Below are positions 16,519 to 23,496 of a stretch of 29,478 nt of DNA, piece by piece (position 1 is the stretch's first letter; the number at the start of each line of letters is the position of its first letter). This DNA comes from a virus, in the IMG/VR virus record IMGVR_UViG_3300006802_000372, positions 1-29,478 of that record; one strand, 5' to 3'. The notes beneath the pieces are model-generated. The model was given only the letters and a program-made list of their open reading frames with translations, did no database searches and was not told the DNA's origin. Made by a program: the position numbers and the translations under genes.

Positions 16519-17903
16519 CACTTGTCAGAAAAAATTTCTTGTTTGTACAAGTCAATCACTTTTTGGTGGTTGTCTATGTTGCTCTGAAGCATTGCGTACA
16601 TACGGGATTCAATCGGGCTTCCCTTGATGTGCACCACAGTCATAGGGTTCACTTGGCCGGGGCGATCAATCCGAGCGTTAGCTTGGAGGTATGTCTCAAC
16701 GCTGGAACATGGAGCGTACCAAACGATTGTATCTGCTGCTGTAAGGGTCAACCCGTGAGATGCTGCCTTGGGTTGGATGATGAGTACTTTGGGGGCAGCT
16801 TGTTCTTGGAACTGCTTGACGATGTCAGCGCGTTTGTTCACGGGCACCGCACCGTTGATGACTTCGCACGTAATCCCGTTCTTTGTAAGGTGCTTCTCCA
16901 GTAGTTCAATGGTGTGCGTAAACGGGACAAACACAAGCACTTTTTGGCTTGATTCCTCAATGACCTCCTGCACCACGTTCAACCTGTTGCTTACGTCGAA
17001 CTCAACGACTTCGCCCGCGTCTGTGTACACAGCGCCGCCCGCAATTTGCAGCAGCTTGTTTATCTGCACCGCAGCATTGACAGCGGACACTTCCTCACCA
17101 GCCGCTTCAATCAGCATCTGCTTCTTCAGTATGGTGTAGAACTTATGCTGTTGTGGGGTTAACGGGGCTTCGCGCTCCGTGAAGGTAACGGGGGGCAAAT
17201 CTAGGCAGTCGGCCTTCTCAAACCGAATTGCTGGCTGAAGAGCTTTGTGCACGATGCTTTGCGCGTCAGGCTTGGGCATCCACTTATACATAGACACCTT
17301 GAGCATCACTGTGTCACGGAACTGCCCAAAGAACGGAGACACGCCATTAGGGTTTACGAGCTTTGCCAATCCGTAAGCATCCACAGGTGACTGCGCTGCT
17401 GGCGTACCCGTCAGCATCCACAAACCTTTGATAACTTTTGTTAGGTCACGCAAGTCTTTCCAACGGTTCGTTTGTGCATTCTTATAGGCCGACGCTTCAT
17501 CGACCACAATAAGGTCGAACCCGCCGTCCATAATCTCTTTCTTTACGATACCGACTCCATCGAAATTAATCACGACGAACTCGGCTTCGGCGCTCACGAT
17601 GTTCTTGCGTCTGCGTGCATCACCATAAGCTATCGCACCGGTGCGGTGGATAGCAAACTTAAAGAGGTCGTTTTGCCAAGCCGACTTCATGATCGACAGG
17701 GGGCAGATTACTAACACACGTTTCACTAACCCAAGAGTCATGAGGTAATCGACGGCCCAGATAACTGATGCTGTCTTACCCGTACCTTGCTCGTTGAAGC
17801 AAAACGCTTTGCGGTTTGTGGCAAGGAACTCTGTTGTTACTTTCTGATGCTCGAACGGCGTGAACCCCGGTGGGCGGGGCCACGTATACTCTGATAACTT
17901 CAT
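16515..17903 (-). CDS. SNF2-family superfamily II DNA helicase, 462 aa
   Basis: Superfamily II motifs are clear. Motif I is NEQGTGKT at residues 37-44, motif II is DEAS near 135, motif III is TGTPAA, and motif VI is QANARIDRPGQ near the C-terminus. The spacing fits compact phage SNF2-type helicases, which are often found in replication modules in place of other helicases. It should translocate on duplex DNA using ATP; its exact role (fork remodelling, protein removal or recombination) cannot be told from sequence. The start at ATG 17903 follows AAGGGC and overlaps the HNH-like gene's stop by 4 bases. One copy of the dispersed TAAC-N4-GTTA repeat lies in its coding sequence. Confidence 0.93.
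   Translation of the reverse strand: MKLSEYTWPRPPGFTPFEHQKVTTEFLATNRKAFCFNEQGTGKTASVIWAVDYLMTLGLVKRVLVICPLSIMKSAWQNDLFKFAIHRTGAIAYGDARRRKNIVSAEAEFVVINFDGVGIVKKEIMDGGFDLIVVDEASAYKNAQTNRWKDLRDLTKVIKGLWMLTGTPAAQSPVDAYGLAKLVNPNGVSPFFGQFRDTVMLKVSMYKWMPKPDAQSIVHKALQPAIRFEKADCLDLPPVTFTEREAPLTPQQHKFYTILKKQMLIEAAGEEVSAVNAAVQINKLLQIAGGAVYTDAGEVVEFDVSNRLNVVQEVIEESSQKVLVFVPFTHTIELLEKHLTKNGITCEVINGAVPVNKRADIVKQFQEQAAPKVLIIQPKAASHGLTLTAADTIVWYAPCSSVETYLQANARIDRPGQVNPMTVVHIKGSPIESRMYAMLQSNIDNHQKVIDLYKQEIFSDKC
17432..17443 (-). repeat. Dispersed inverted repeat, copy 1 (short arms)
   Basis: TAACttttGTTA on the plus strand, giving UAAC-AAAA-GUUA on the leftward transcript. It encodes part of LTKVI in the SNF2 helicase. 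Confidence 0.6.
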
Positions 17904-18223
17904 TTTTTGCCCTTGGCTTTTCTTTCGCTCGCGCTAGTTTCCGACATTACTTTATGGTTTGACCCGCGCTTGAACGAGCGGTTGGTGCTTGGCGTCTGAA
18001 GTTTGACTCCGTTTTTGTTGGACCCACCCTTAGATAGAGCCTTGATGTGCGCAACATCTTTCCCTTCGCGCACGTCAGCACGTCCATCCTTGTCTCGGTC
18101 GATGTTCTTTTTGTCGATTGATTCTCTAGCACGTTGGCGTTCAAGTCGTTCATCAGCTTCCCCTCTTGCTAATTGTTGCTGGTATTCTTTTTTGTAGGGG
18201 CGGGGTTTGTTCACGTAAGGCAT
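17900..18223 (-). CDS. Small basic HNH-like protein, 107 aa
   Basis: ATG 18223 follows a CAGGAG SD. The N-terminal half is a very charged Arg/Lys/Glu/Asp helix. The C-terminal half contains DVAHIKALSKGGSNKNGV followed by an asparagine and basic residues, a layout typical of small phage HNH nucleases. The usual Asp-His pair at the start of the motif reads Ala-His here, so catalysis is doubtful. The protein could be a degenerate nuclease that still binds DNA. It lies between the Cas4-like nuclease and SNF2 helicase genes, with ATGA overlap to the latter. Confidence 0.75.
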   Translation of the reverse strand: MPYVNKPRPYKKEYQQQLARGEADERLERQRARESIDKKNIDRDKDGRADVREGKDVAHIKALSKGGSNKNGVKLQTPSTNRSFKRGSNHKVMSETSASERKAKGKK

Positions 18224-18225
18224 TT

Positions 18226-18888
18226 TTAACTCCTGTTGTATTCACAGTGCTTAACAGCGCAAAATTTGCACAGTGCTCCTTGGACTGGATTCCAAATCCC
18301 ATTATCGAGCGCGGCTTCTATACGCGCAACGTCTTGCGCGGGGCTAGCAATATACTTAGGGATCATTTCCCGGTGATGTTCTTTCTTTACTAGCTCTTTG
18401 GAAACGACGAAGATCAACGCGCTTTTAACCCGTTGTATCTCCGGAAACTTGGCGAAAAGACCACAAGCCACAAGATCAAGTTGCTTCGCGTCCGCGTACC
18501 TCGCACTTTTGCTAGTTTTATAGTCCACCGAATGCGCCACCCCTGTCGCCCGATTGATAACCACCAAATCAGCTATCCCATGCCACCAGACATTCGGAGC
18601 ATCGAATTCGCAATATTCCAAGTTCTTCGTCAGCCCTAACTTCACTTCGCATAATTTATCCCCTTCAATAGTGTTGAGCACTTGCAACGTGGGGGTCATG
18701 TATTCAAACGCTTCCGGTATAGGTGTACCGTCCCGTATGTATTCTTCAGCTACCGTATGCGCAGCTTTGCCGTACAGCGTCGCTTTTGTATCCGGTTCTG
18801 TAATATCCCTAGCTACCTTTGTGTGGTAATACTTACGCGGGCATTGCTGAAAGGTTTTCAGGCTGCTGAACGACCAGACGATACTCAT
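18226..18888 (-). CDS. Cas4/RecB-like PD-(D/E)XK nuclease with Fe-S type cysteines, 220 aa
   Basis: I place the start at ATG 18888, 20 codons inside the longest frame, because GGAGTAGGT precedes it and the sequence MSIVWSFSSLKTFQQCPRKYY is the usual N-terminus of this family. The PD-(D/E)XK core is visible as H-G-I-A-D, then V-D-Y-K-T-S-K. One Cys near the N-terminus (QQCPRKYY) and three near the C-terminus (C-K-F-C-x4-C) match the 4Fe-4S pattern of Cas4/AddB-like nucleases. Relatives process DNA ends during recombination and replication. No CRISPR array or other cas gene is seen, so a phage recombination role is more likely. Confidence 0.9.
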   Translation of the reverse strand: MSIVWSFSSLKTFQQCPRKYYHTKVARDITEPDTKATLYGKAAHTVAEEYIRDGTPIPEAFEYMTPTLQVLNTIEGDKLCEVKLGLTKNLEYCEFDAPNVWWHGIADLVVINRATGVAHSVDYKTSKSARYADAKQLDLVACGLFAKFPEIQRVKSALIFVVSKELVKKEHHREMIPKYIASPAQDVARIEAALDNGIWNPVQGALCKFCAVKHCEYNRS

Positions 18889-18898
18889 ACCTACTCCG

Positions 18899-19111
18899 TT
18901 ACTTTTTGATTGGGCTACGCACGACGCGCCACCCCTGTCCGCGCCCAATATACTCTACGCAATTCATTTCTTTAAGGTCAAGCAGCGCGTTATATATGGC
19001 ACTGTTAGACAGAAAAAAATAACCCGAAAGCATTTTCACCGACTGCGGACGCTTTAGCCTAAACATGCGGTCATATATACGCCGCGCAGTATTACTCATT
19101 TCTTGCAGCAT
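18899..19111 (-). CDS. Winged-helix DNA-binding-like protein, 70 aa
   Basis: The start is uncertain. ATG 19111 overlaps the stop of the small membrane gene (TAATG), which suggests coupling. ATG 19123 and an ATG four codons downstream are alternatives, and none has a strong SD. The product has helices followed by SGYFFLSNSAIYNALLDLKEMNCVEYIG, which reads as a winged helix in which a recognition helix is followed by a beta hairpin. A regulator of phage genes is likely. It precedes the Cas4-like gene by 10 bases. Confidence 0.65.
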   Translation of the reverse strand: MLQEMSNTARRIYDRMFRLKRPQSVKMLSGYFFLSNSAIYNALLDLKEMNCVEYIGRGQGWRVVRSPIKK

Positions 19112-19209
19112 TAAAAGCACCATGCGTAAGAAAACATCAAACCCAACAAAAACCCCGCGCCCAGCGCAAACGCGATTGCGCTAACAAAATCATTCCTCGT
19201 CACTCTCAT
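19111..19209 (-). CDS. Tiny single-span membrane protein, 32 aa
   Basis: ATG 19209 has GAGG 9 bases upstream; ATG 19218 is too close to that SD. The product begins with charged residues (MRVTRND) and then has one long hydrophobic segment, AIAFALGAGFLLGLMFSY, ending near the C-terminus. It overlaps the acidic gene upstream by 20 bases in another frame and the winged-helix gene by one base. The tight overlaps and SD support it being real. It might act at the inner membrane, for example in exclusion of other phages; this is a guess. Confidence 0.55.
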   Translation of the reverse strand: MRVTRNDFVSAIAFALGAGFLLGLMFSYAWCF

Positions 19210-19342
19210 CTTCGTCATCCTCGGCGTAATCAGGGTCGAGCGGATGCCAATGCTTACCTTTTTTTCTTTCATATAGCCGCCTTGCTCTGTCATTGCGGTA
19301 CATTTCTTCCCGATATTCTTCTTCGTCAGTCCACGGACTCAT
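19190..19342 (-). CDS. Small charged protein with acidic tail, 50 aa
   Basis: ATG 19342 follows a strong AAGGAG SD at 8 bases. The frame is open to the TGA at 19190. The N-terminal part is rich in Arg, Tyr and Glu (EEEYREEMYRNDRARRLYERK), followed by HWHPLDPDYAE and a run of Asp, Glu and Ser to the end. It overlaps the upstream gene by 17 bases. Function unknown; highly acidic small phage proteins sometimes mimic DNA or bind host enzymes, but nothing specific supports that here. Confidence 0.75.
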   Translation of the reverse strand: MSPWTDEEEYREEMYRNDRARRLYERKKGKHWHPLDPDYAEDDEDESDEE

Positions 19343-19568
19343 AGTCGTTCTCCTTTTTCGCCGCAGCGATAATATTTTGTGCCGCTACGCCCATCGCCGT
19401 TGTGTGAAAGTCTTTTGCCATGATCGCGGCAAGGGCTATCGCATCGGTTGCAGTAAATTCCAATTCCGAACGCTTTAGAATATTCACCGCTGTACTGAAG
19501 TAATCTCCAGCGGTCATTTTGGATTGCTCCAAGAGCTCGTCCCACGTAGCAGTAATATTGTGTGTCAT
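19326..19568 (-). CDS. Small helical hypothetical protein, 80 aa
   Basis: ATG 19568 overlaps the stop of the preceding 48-residue gene (ATGA) and has GGAAG upstream. The product is helical and Ala-rich (AIALAAIMAKDFHTTAMGVAAQNIIAAAKK) with no cysteine pair or catalytic motif. I do not recognise the family. It belongs to the run of tiny overlapping genes between the sigma-like gene and the Cas4-like gene. Confidence 0.75.
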   Translation of the reverse strand: MTHNITATWDELLEQSKMTAGDYFSTAVNILKRSELEFTATDAIALAAIMAKDFHTTAMGVAAQNIIAAAKKENDYESVD

Positions 19569-19711
19569 AGTAACGCTTCCGGTTGGTTTAACTTCTTTTC
19601 ACGTTCTTGTTTTTTGAACCATGCGACGATCTTCTTTCGCTGCTCCGGTGTTTTGAACGGCCAGCGCCACTCGGCTAAAGTCAATCCGCTCGGGTGCCTT
19701 AGGTTTTTCAT
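19565..19711 (-). CDS. Small basic protein overprinted on the sigma-like gene's tail, 48 aa
   Basis: ATG 19711 follows AAGGA at about 9 bases, and the TGA at 19565 overlaps the next ATG as ATGA. The product is basic with several Trp residues (LAEWRWPFKTPEQRKKIVAWFKKQ). Almost all of it (19599-19711) overlaps the 3' end of the sigma region 4 gene in another frame. The sigma product there is beyond its HTH and looks disordered. The SD, the ATGA coupling and the protein-like sequence favour a real gene. Confidence 0.65.
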   Translation of the reverse strand: MKNLRHPSGLTLAEWRWPFKTPEQRKKIVAWFKKQEREKKLNQPEALL

Positions 19712-20303
19712 CTAGTTTTTTCCTTCTTCGTAGTTTACTGAATGCTTTGGCTTCGATTTGTCTGACACGCTCTCGCGTTACATCAAGAATATTTGCTACC
19801 TGCTCAAGCGTATGTTCTCCAGCGCCATCGACACCCCATCGCAATATGATGGCTTTTCTTTCTCTTGGGGTTAAACTTTCAAGCATGTCAGATGTAACCT
19901 TAACAGTTTCTTTTTTATACAACGCCTCCTCCGGGGAGTCGTATGTTATTTGTCCTGTTATTGTGGGAAGATTTTGCGCAAGCTGATCAAGGTCGTCACG
20001 GTCCATTCCCCGTTCGGAGTAGTTCTTATGCAGCTTCATTGTAAGTTGCTCATCAGTCCACAAGTCATTGGGTGCCGCACCAAATATTTCCATTAGCTTT
20101 TTAGCAGCTACGCAAAATTCACCTTCTGAAGTGATGGGCGCTTTTTTGAGGGATATGAACATATTCAAGTCGTTGTAGTGGATGCCGTGATCCTTGGCGA
20201 ATTTGGGTATAGATGTGTAACCCGTTTCTTCAATCAAATTAAGAATCAGGTTATTGCGAACAATTACCTTAACCCGATACTCGCTGACGGTATCCTCGCT
20301 CAT
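19599..20303 (-). CDS. Sigma-70 region 4-like protein with N-terminal HTH, 234 aa
   Basis: ATG 20303 follows AAGGAG. Residues about 20-90 look like a Cro-type HTH or helical domain (IPKFAKDHGIHYNDLNMFI). Residues about 135-195 are a clear sigma region 4: LTPRERKAIILRWG, then TLEQVANILDVTRERVRQIEAKA, which is the -35 recognition helix-turn-helix. The core-binding and -10-binding region 2 is absent. The protein could guide host RNA polymerase to phage promoters, act with a host sigma factor, or bind DNA as a repressor. The last 40 residues are basic and disordered and are overprinted by a small gene. The stop of the AlpA-like gene overlaps its start. Confidence 0.85.
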   Translation of the reverse strand: MSEDTVSEYRVKVIVRNNLILNLIEETGYTSIPKFAKDHGIHYNDLNMFISLKKAPITSEGEFCVAAKKLMEIFGAAPNDLWTDEQLTMKLHKNYSERGMDRDDLDQLAQNLPTITGQITYDSPEEALYKKETVKVTSDMLESLTPRERKAIILRWGVDGAGEHTLEQVANILDVTRERVRQIEAKAFSKLRRRKKLDEKPKAPERIDFSRVALAVQNTGAAKEDRRMVQKTRT

Positions 20304-20509
20304 GTGTTCTTCTCCTTGAGTTTGGCTGCTTTCGGTTCGTGCATACAGGCCTCCTCATATTCAAGAACATCTTGCGGTCGGTAACGAATCAGTCCGCCGA
20401 TCTTGAGGTAGCGAACACCCTGCTTGAGCGATCTGTCGCGCTCCAGTGTCGCCTCGCTGATCTTCCACCGGAATGCCAGCTCCTCTTGTGTCATCAGTTG
20501 CTCATTCAT
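20300..20509 (-). CDS. AlpA/excisionase-like HTH protein, 69 aa
   Basis: ATG 20509 follows GAGGAG. The sequence has the layout of MerR-type small HTH proteins: MTQEELAFRWKISEATLERD, then YLKIGGLIRYRPQDVLEYE. Relatives regulate excision or transcription. No integrase is present in this window, so an excisionase role is not supported here and a transcriptional role is as likely. Its C-terminus KLKEKN is encoded by the bases that form the SD of the sigma-like gene. Confidence 0.82.
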   Translation of the reverse strand: MNEQLMTQEELAFRWKISEATLERDRSLKQGVRYLKIGGLIRYRPQDVLEYEEACMHEPKAAKLKEKNT

Positions 20510-20651
20510 TGCGGCCTCTCCTCATCGTCAAATGCCATGTCTGGGTGCGGCACGTTGTCATGCACCACCACACCATCAACGGCCTCGATGTACCGCCCAC
20601 AGATAACGCAGTAATAGCCGTCATCCATTGTTCTTCTCCTTGAGCTTGGCT
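20305..20651 (-). repeat. Duplicated gene-end / SD cassette
   Basis: Two 23-base stretches (20305-20327 and 20629-20651) differ at one base. Each encodes AKLKEKN at the end of one gene and also supplies the AAGGAGAAGAACA SD of the next. Only the two ends of this span are repeats; the DNA between is other genes. Confidence 0.75.
20506..20628 (-). CDS. Tiny zinc-ribbon-like protein, 40 aa
   Basis: ATG 20628 follows AAGGAG at 8 bases and the stop overlaps the next start (ATGA). The product starts MDDGYYCVICGRYIEA and later has a His-containing stretch (VVHDNVPHPDM). One Cys-x-x-Cys pair and His residues suggest a small metal-binding knuckle. Function unknown. It bridges two other tiny genes with overlaps at each end, which supports it being real. 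Confidence 0.7.
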   Translation of the reverse strand: MDDGYYCVICGRYIEAVDGVVVHDNVPHPDMAFDDEERPQ

Positions 20652-20830
20652 TCGATAGCGTTTGACAGCCTTATCCATCCTTCGGGCAAATCAAGGTTGA
20701 GAAATTCGGAAATTTCGAGTGCCTCGTCAAGCGTCAGCCCAACCCATCCCCGTTTTGCAGGTTTCTTTGCTTCTTGCTCGGCGAGTTGACGCTTCATAAT
20801 GGCCTCAAACTCTTCATCTTCAGGCGTCAT
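20621..20830 (-). CDS. Small charged hypothetical protein, 69 aa
   Basis: ATG 20830 follows AAGGGG and overlaps the previous stop by 4 bases. The N-terminus is acidic and helical (MTPEDEEFEAIMKRQL), then Lys-rich, then LTLDEALEISEFLNLDLPEGW, a short helical unit. The end is AKLKEKNNG, encoded by the repeated SD cassette. No family recognised. Confidence 0.75.
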   Translation of the reverse strand: MTPEDEEFEAIMKRQLAEQEAKKPAKRGWVGLTLDEALEISEFLNLDLPEGWIRLSNAIEAKLKEKNNG

Positions 20831-21096
20831 GTTCTGCCCCTTATCAGCTTTACGCAGTTCTCAGCCGTGACAGAGTAGTAAGGTTTAATTCTGGCAATCT
20901 CCTCCTCGCATAACTTTGCACACGCTTCGCGCTCAGTTGCCGCAATTAGATTGGCAAATTGCAACAGGCAAGCCAAGTCTCCGTCTAACCCTTCGTCCGA
21001 CTCTGAAAGTTTTGCATGCTGCACCACCCACTCAAGTTTTGTCCACGGGATGATTCCGGCTTGGTCAGCAATAGTCAGAATTTCTTCTTTATTCAT
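20827..21096 (-). CDS. Small hypothetical protein, 89 aa
   Basis: ATG 21096 follows GGTAGGAA and overlaps the preceding stop. The sequence has a first half with IIPWTKLEWVVQHA and a second with FANLIAATEREACAKLCEEE, a segment seen in many small phage proteins of unknown function (from memory of the pattern). It has three Cys but no clear zinc pair. It forms part of a chain of six ATGA-linked small genes downstream of polA. Confidence 0.78.
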   Translation of the reverse strand: MNKEEILTIADQAGIIPWTKLEWVVQHAKLSESDEGLDGDLACLLQFANLIAATEREACAKLCEEEIARIKPYYSVTAENCVKLIRGRT

Positions 21097-21266
21097 TTCC
21101 TACCCTTCATGTGTTCCTTGGCTCGTGCTAGGCAGTCGTCGCAGATCCATCTGAACTTGCGTTGGGTGCCCTTTGTTGCATCTCGGGGCTGGTAGCACCC
21201 GGAACAAAATCGTTTGCCGGTTGCCTTGATCTCGCCATCTCGGGCTTCAGTTCTTGTGTCTGTCAT
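21093..21266 (-). CDS. Small zinc-finger protein, 57 aa
   Basis: I choose ATG 21266 because it overlaps the preceding stop (ATGA); the longer frame would begin 14 codons earlier inside the upstream gene. Two pairs, F-C-S-G-C and I-C-D-D-C, are spaced about 18 residues apart with basic residues between them. This is the layout of a four-Cys zinc finger. It may bind nucleic acid. Function unknown. Confidence 0.75.
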   Translation of the reverse strand: MTDTRTEARDGEIKATGKRFCSGCYQPRDATKGTQRKFRWICDDCLARAKEHMKGRK

Positions 21267-21682
21267 AGCTGGTAGTTGTGCTGGCGCATACCGAGGATCT
21301 GTAACCAATGATTCTGAGTTTTACCCCGGCTCTTTGTTGTCTTACCGTTGATGACCACGCGCATCTTCTTGGCGTAGCGCAGCTTTGCGGCTCGGATTGT
21401 CTTGATACCAAACGCAGGGCGCGGCGCGTCGAACAGCCCATCGAACCCACGCAGATACAAGGGCGCTTCCCTACCACCGTTGCCGCGTTGTAGTGAGTAG
21501 TTGACGATCACAAAGCCGCCCGTACCGGAGCCATGCTTCTTTCTCGCATGGATGACCGCGCTGCTGACCGAGTGCTGCTTCAGACCAAGCTCGTCGGCGA
21601 TCTGTGCAATGGTACGGGGTTCTCCGTCGGCAAGTAGCGCATCGACCGCATCACGCACTACGGACTTATAGATCCTTGGCAT
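21263..21682 (-). CDS. Winged-helix DNA-binding-like protein, 139 aa
   Basis: The start overlaps the polA stop by one base (TGATG). Residues about 1-50 form a helix-turn-helix: DALLADGEPRTIAQIADELGLKQHSVSSAVIHARKKH, given here as a position guide at residues 13-49. A Gly-rich beta segment follows, and the C-terminal 50 residues are basic (AKLRYAKKMRVVINGK). A regulator or replication initiator-like role fits its place behind polA, but is inference. Confidence 0.8.
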   Translation of the reverse strand: MPRIYKSVVRDAVDALLADGEPRTIAQIADELGLKQHSVSSAVIHARKKHGSGTGGFVIVNYSLQRGNGGREAPLYLRGFDGLFDAPRPAFGIKTIRAAKLRYAKKMRVVINGKTTKSRGKTQNHWLQILGMRQHNYQL

Positions 21683-23496
21683 CAGCAGTCTCCGTAGCTT
21701 TTGCCGTAACCGGCTTCACAATTAAGCGGTAACTCTTGGGCCCAGTGGGGGCGCAGTCTCATGCACAGTTCAACGAACTCTTTAGCGGTCTCGGCTTCAT
21801 TCTCGGGAACCACGCAGCCGATAGCGTCGTGTACTGTCATGGCGACTTTGTATTTCTTTGCTATCAATAACATCTGATCGCCAATGATGATGCGGGCTAA
21901 CGCCTGACACACGTTCTCAATGACCTTGCCGCCGTAGATTCGGTTGGGGATTATTTGCTTGCCGCGCTTGGTGTCGTATACCAACTCATCTTTGCCATCG
22001 ACTTCACGAATGCGCAGATTAGGATACTTGATGTACAGCCCATTGGGGAGGCGTATCCCGTTTGAACCTTCGACGATCAAAATACCATTCCGCCCTAAAG
22101 TAGTTTGCTGATTCTGAAGAATAGCTTTTAACGCAGTCGCCGCCGACTTCCATAGCTCGGGAACCATCAAGTAAGTTCTTCGGTACGTATCGATGAACCG
22201 GCTGGCCTCATGTAGTTCAACGCCCACGCCAAATGTCTTTAGCTGTGATTGAAATTTGACCGCTCCCATCCCGTAGCCAGCGCCCAAAATCGTAGTCTTC
22301 CCAACGAAGCGCTCGTCTTTAGTTATGTCGGCTTCGGGTTTGCCGTAGATAGCGGAGGCCATGATTTTGTATACATCGCTGCCGTTTTCAAACGCTTGCA
22401 CTAGATCATCTTGTCCAGCTAGCCATGCCAACGTACGGGCTTCAATCTGTGATGAGTCGGAGTCCACCATCATGTATCCATCTGGCGCAATGATGGCTTT
22501 CTTTAGCGGAGAACTTCTCGGTAAGTTCTGAAGGTTCAGTTTATCGTCGCCGCCCCAGCGCCCGGTATGTGCAGCGTAGTAACGTAGCGGCACAGGTAGT
22601 GCACCACGTCCCGCGATACCGATAAACCGTTCTGTGCGTGTTTCTTCGATGGTCGATTTGGTGCCAAGTCTAGCTGCCACCAACGCTTGTACATCCGCGT
22701 TATCGTGCTCAAGTAGCTCTTTGAATGCTTCGTCAGTTTTAGAAAAGGCGTACGTTTCGCGCCCCGTCGTTGCACTTACTTTCATCGGCGGTTCGACACC
22801 TAAGCCCCGGAGCAAGTCGGCGAACCGTGGGTTGCTCATCAAGTCATCGCGGTTGAACTTGCCAAGCATCTCTTCCTTGTGCTTGCGTACTGATTTAAGG
22901 TGTTCTTCCAGTAACTTCTGATCTAGTTGCAGCACGGGCTCCGTGAACATCTTGATTGTCAGGTCAATCAATCGCAACTCAGTCGGCGGGAAGCTAGCAA
23001 CCATTGCGTTAAACAAAGCATACGTAAGCGCAACGTCGTTTTTACAATATTCCCCGTAGCGTGCTAACTGTGCATCGCTGAAGTCCTGACGCCGCAGACC
23101 TAGCGCATTCTCTACTTCGGTACCTTTCTCACCAAGTTCATAATGTTGGGCTAGCACCTTCAAACTGCCGCCCACTTCTGTGCCATGCAATGCTCGGCCC
23201 ATTGATAAAGTATCGAGCCATCCTTTGGGGCTAACGCCGTACACCCAACTAAGAATTGCGCCGTCAAACGGAGCGTTGTGCGCTAGCGCCAAAGAGTTGG
23301 CCCAATCGTACCGGGTCAGGAACTGGTGCATGCTTTTCGCATCGCCGCTAAACCACACCGGCTCCCCGTCGTTTTCTTGCACAGCCACACCAACTACTTC
23401 AAAACGTGGATCACGCACGTATTCTTCCGTAGTCATTTTGCTAAGGCTAAACTCCCGCGAGTAGTACGTCTCAAAGTCTACGGTCAAAATTTTCAT
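21682..23496 (-). CDS. polA: Family A DNA polymerase with 3'-5' exonuclease, 604 aa
   Basis: ATG 23496 overlaps the VRR-NUC stop (ATGA), so the GTG three codons upstream is less likely. The exonuclease motifs are intact: DFETY at residues 6-10, N-A-P-F-D in the second motif, and YCKNDVA in the third. Polymerase motif A holds catalytic D347 in DSSQIEAR. Motif B is RFVGK-TTIL404-GAGY-G, so leucine takes the place of E. coli F762. Motif C is VHD557A558, with the usual Glu after the catalytic Asp replaced by Ala. There is no 5' nuclease domain, as in phage replicative enzymes. In virioplankton surveys Leu762 polymerases have been linked to temperate or slower phages. It should be the replicative polymerase of this phage. 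Confidence 0.95.
   Translation of the reverse strand: MKILTVDFETYYSREFSLSKMTTEEYVRDPRFEVVGVAVQENDGEPVWFSGDAKSMHQFLTRYDWANSLALAHNAPFDGAILSWVYGVSPKGWLDTLSMGRALHGTEVGGSLKVLAQHYELGEKGTEVENALGLRRQDFSDAQLARYGEYCKNDVALTYALFNAMVASFPPTELRLIDLTIKMFTEPVLQLDQKLLEEHLKSVRKHKEEMLGKFNRDDLMSNPRFADLLRGLGVEPPMKVSATTGRETYAFSKTDEAFKELLEHDNADVQALVAARLGTKSTIEETRTERFIGIAGRGALPVPLRYYAAHTGRWGGDDKLNLQNLPRSSPLKKAIIAPDGYMMVDSDSSQIEARTLAWLAGQDDLVQAFENGSDVYKIMASAIYGKPEADITKDERFVGKTTILGAGYGMGAVKFQSQLKTFGVGVELHEASRFIDTYRRTYLMVPELWKSAATALKAILQNQQTTLGRNGILIVEGSNGIRLPNGLYIKYPNLRIREVDGKDELVYDTKRGKQIIPNRIYGGKVIENVCQALARIIIGDQMLLIAKKYKVAMTVHDAIGCVVPENEAETAKEFVELCMRLRPHWAQELPLNCEAGYGKSYGDC

Noticed and set aside
17947-18153. 68-aa minus-strand ORF within the HNH-like gene
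   Set aside because: It has no SD and no recognisable pattern, and the HNH-like frame explains the same bases.
18226-18888. CRISPR-associated role for the Cas4-like protein
   Set aside because: No repeat-spacer array or other cas gene is visible, and Cas4-like nucleases are common in phage recombination modules.
20300-20509. Excisionase of an integration module
   Set aside because: No integrase or attachment site is seen, so only the HTH fold is supported.
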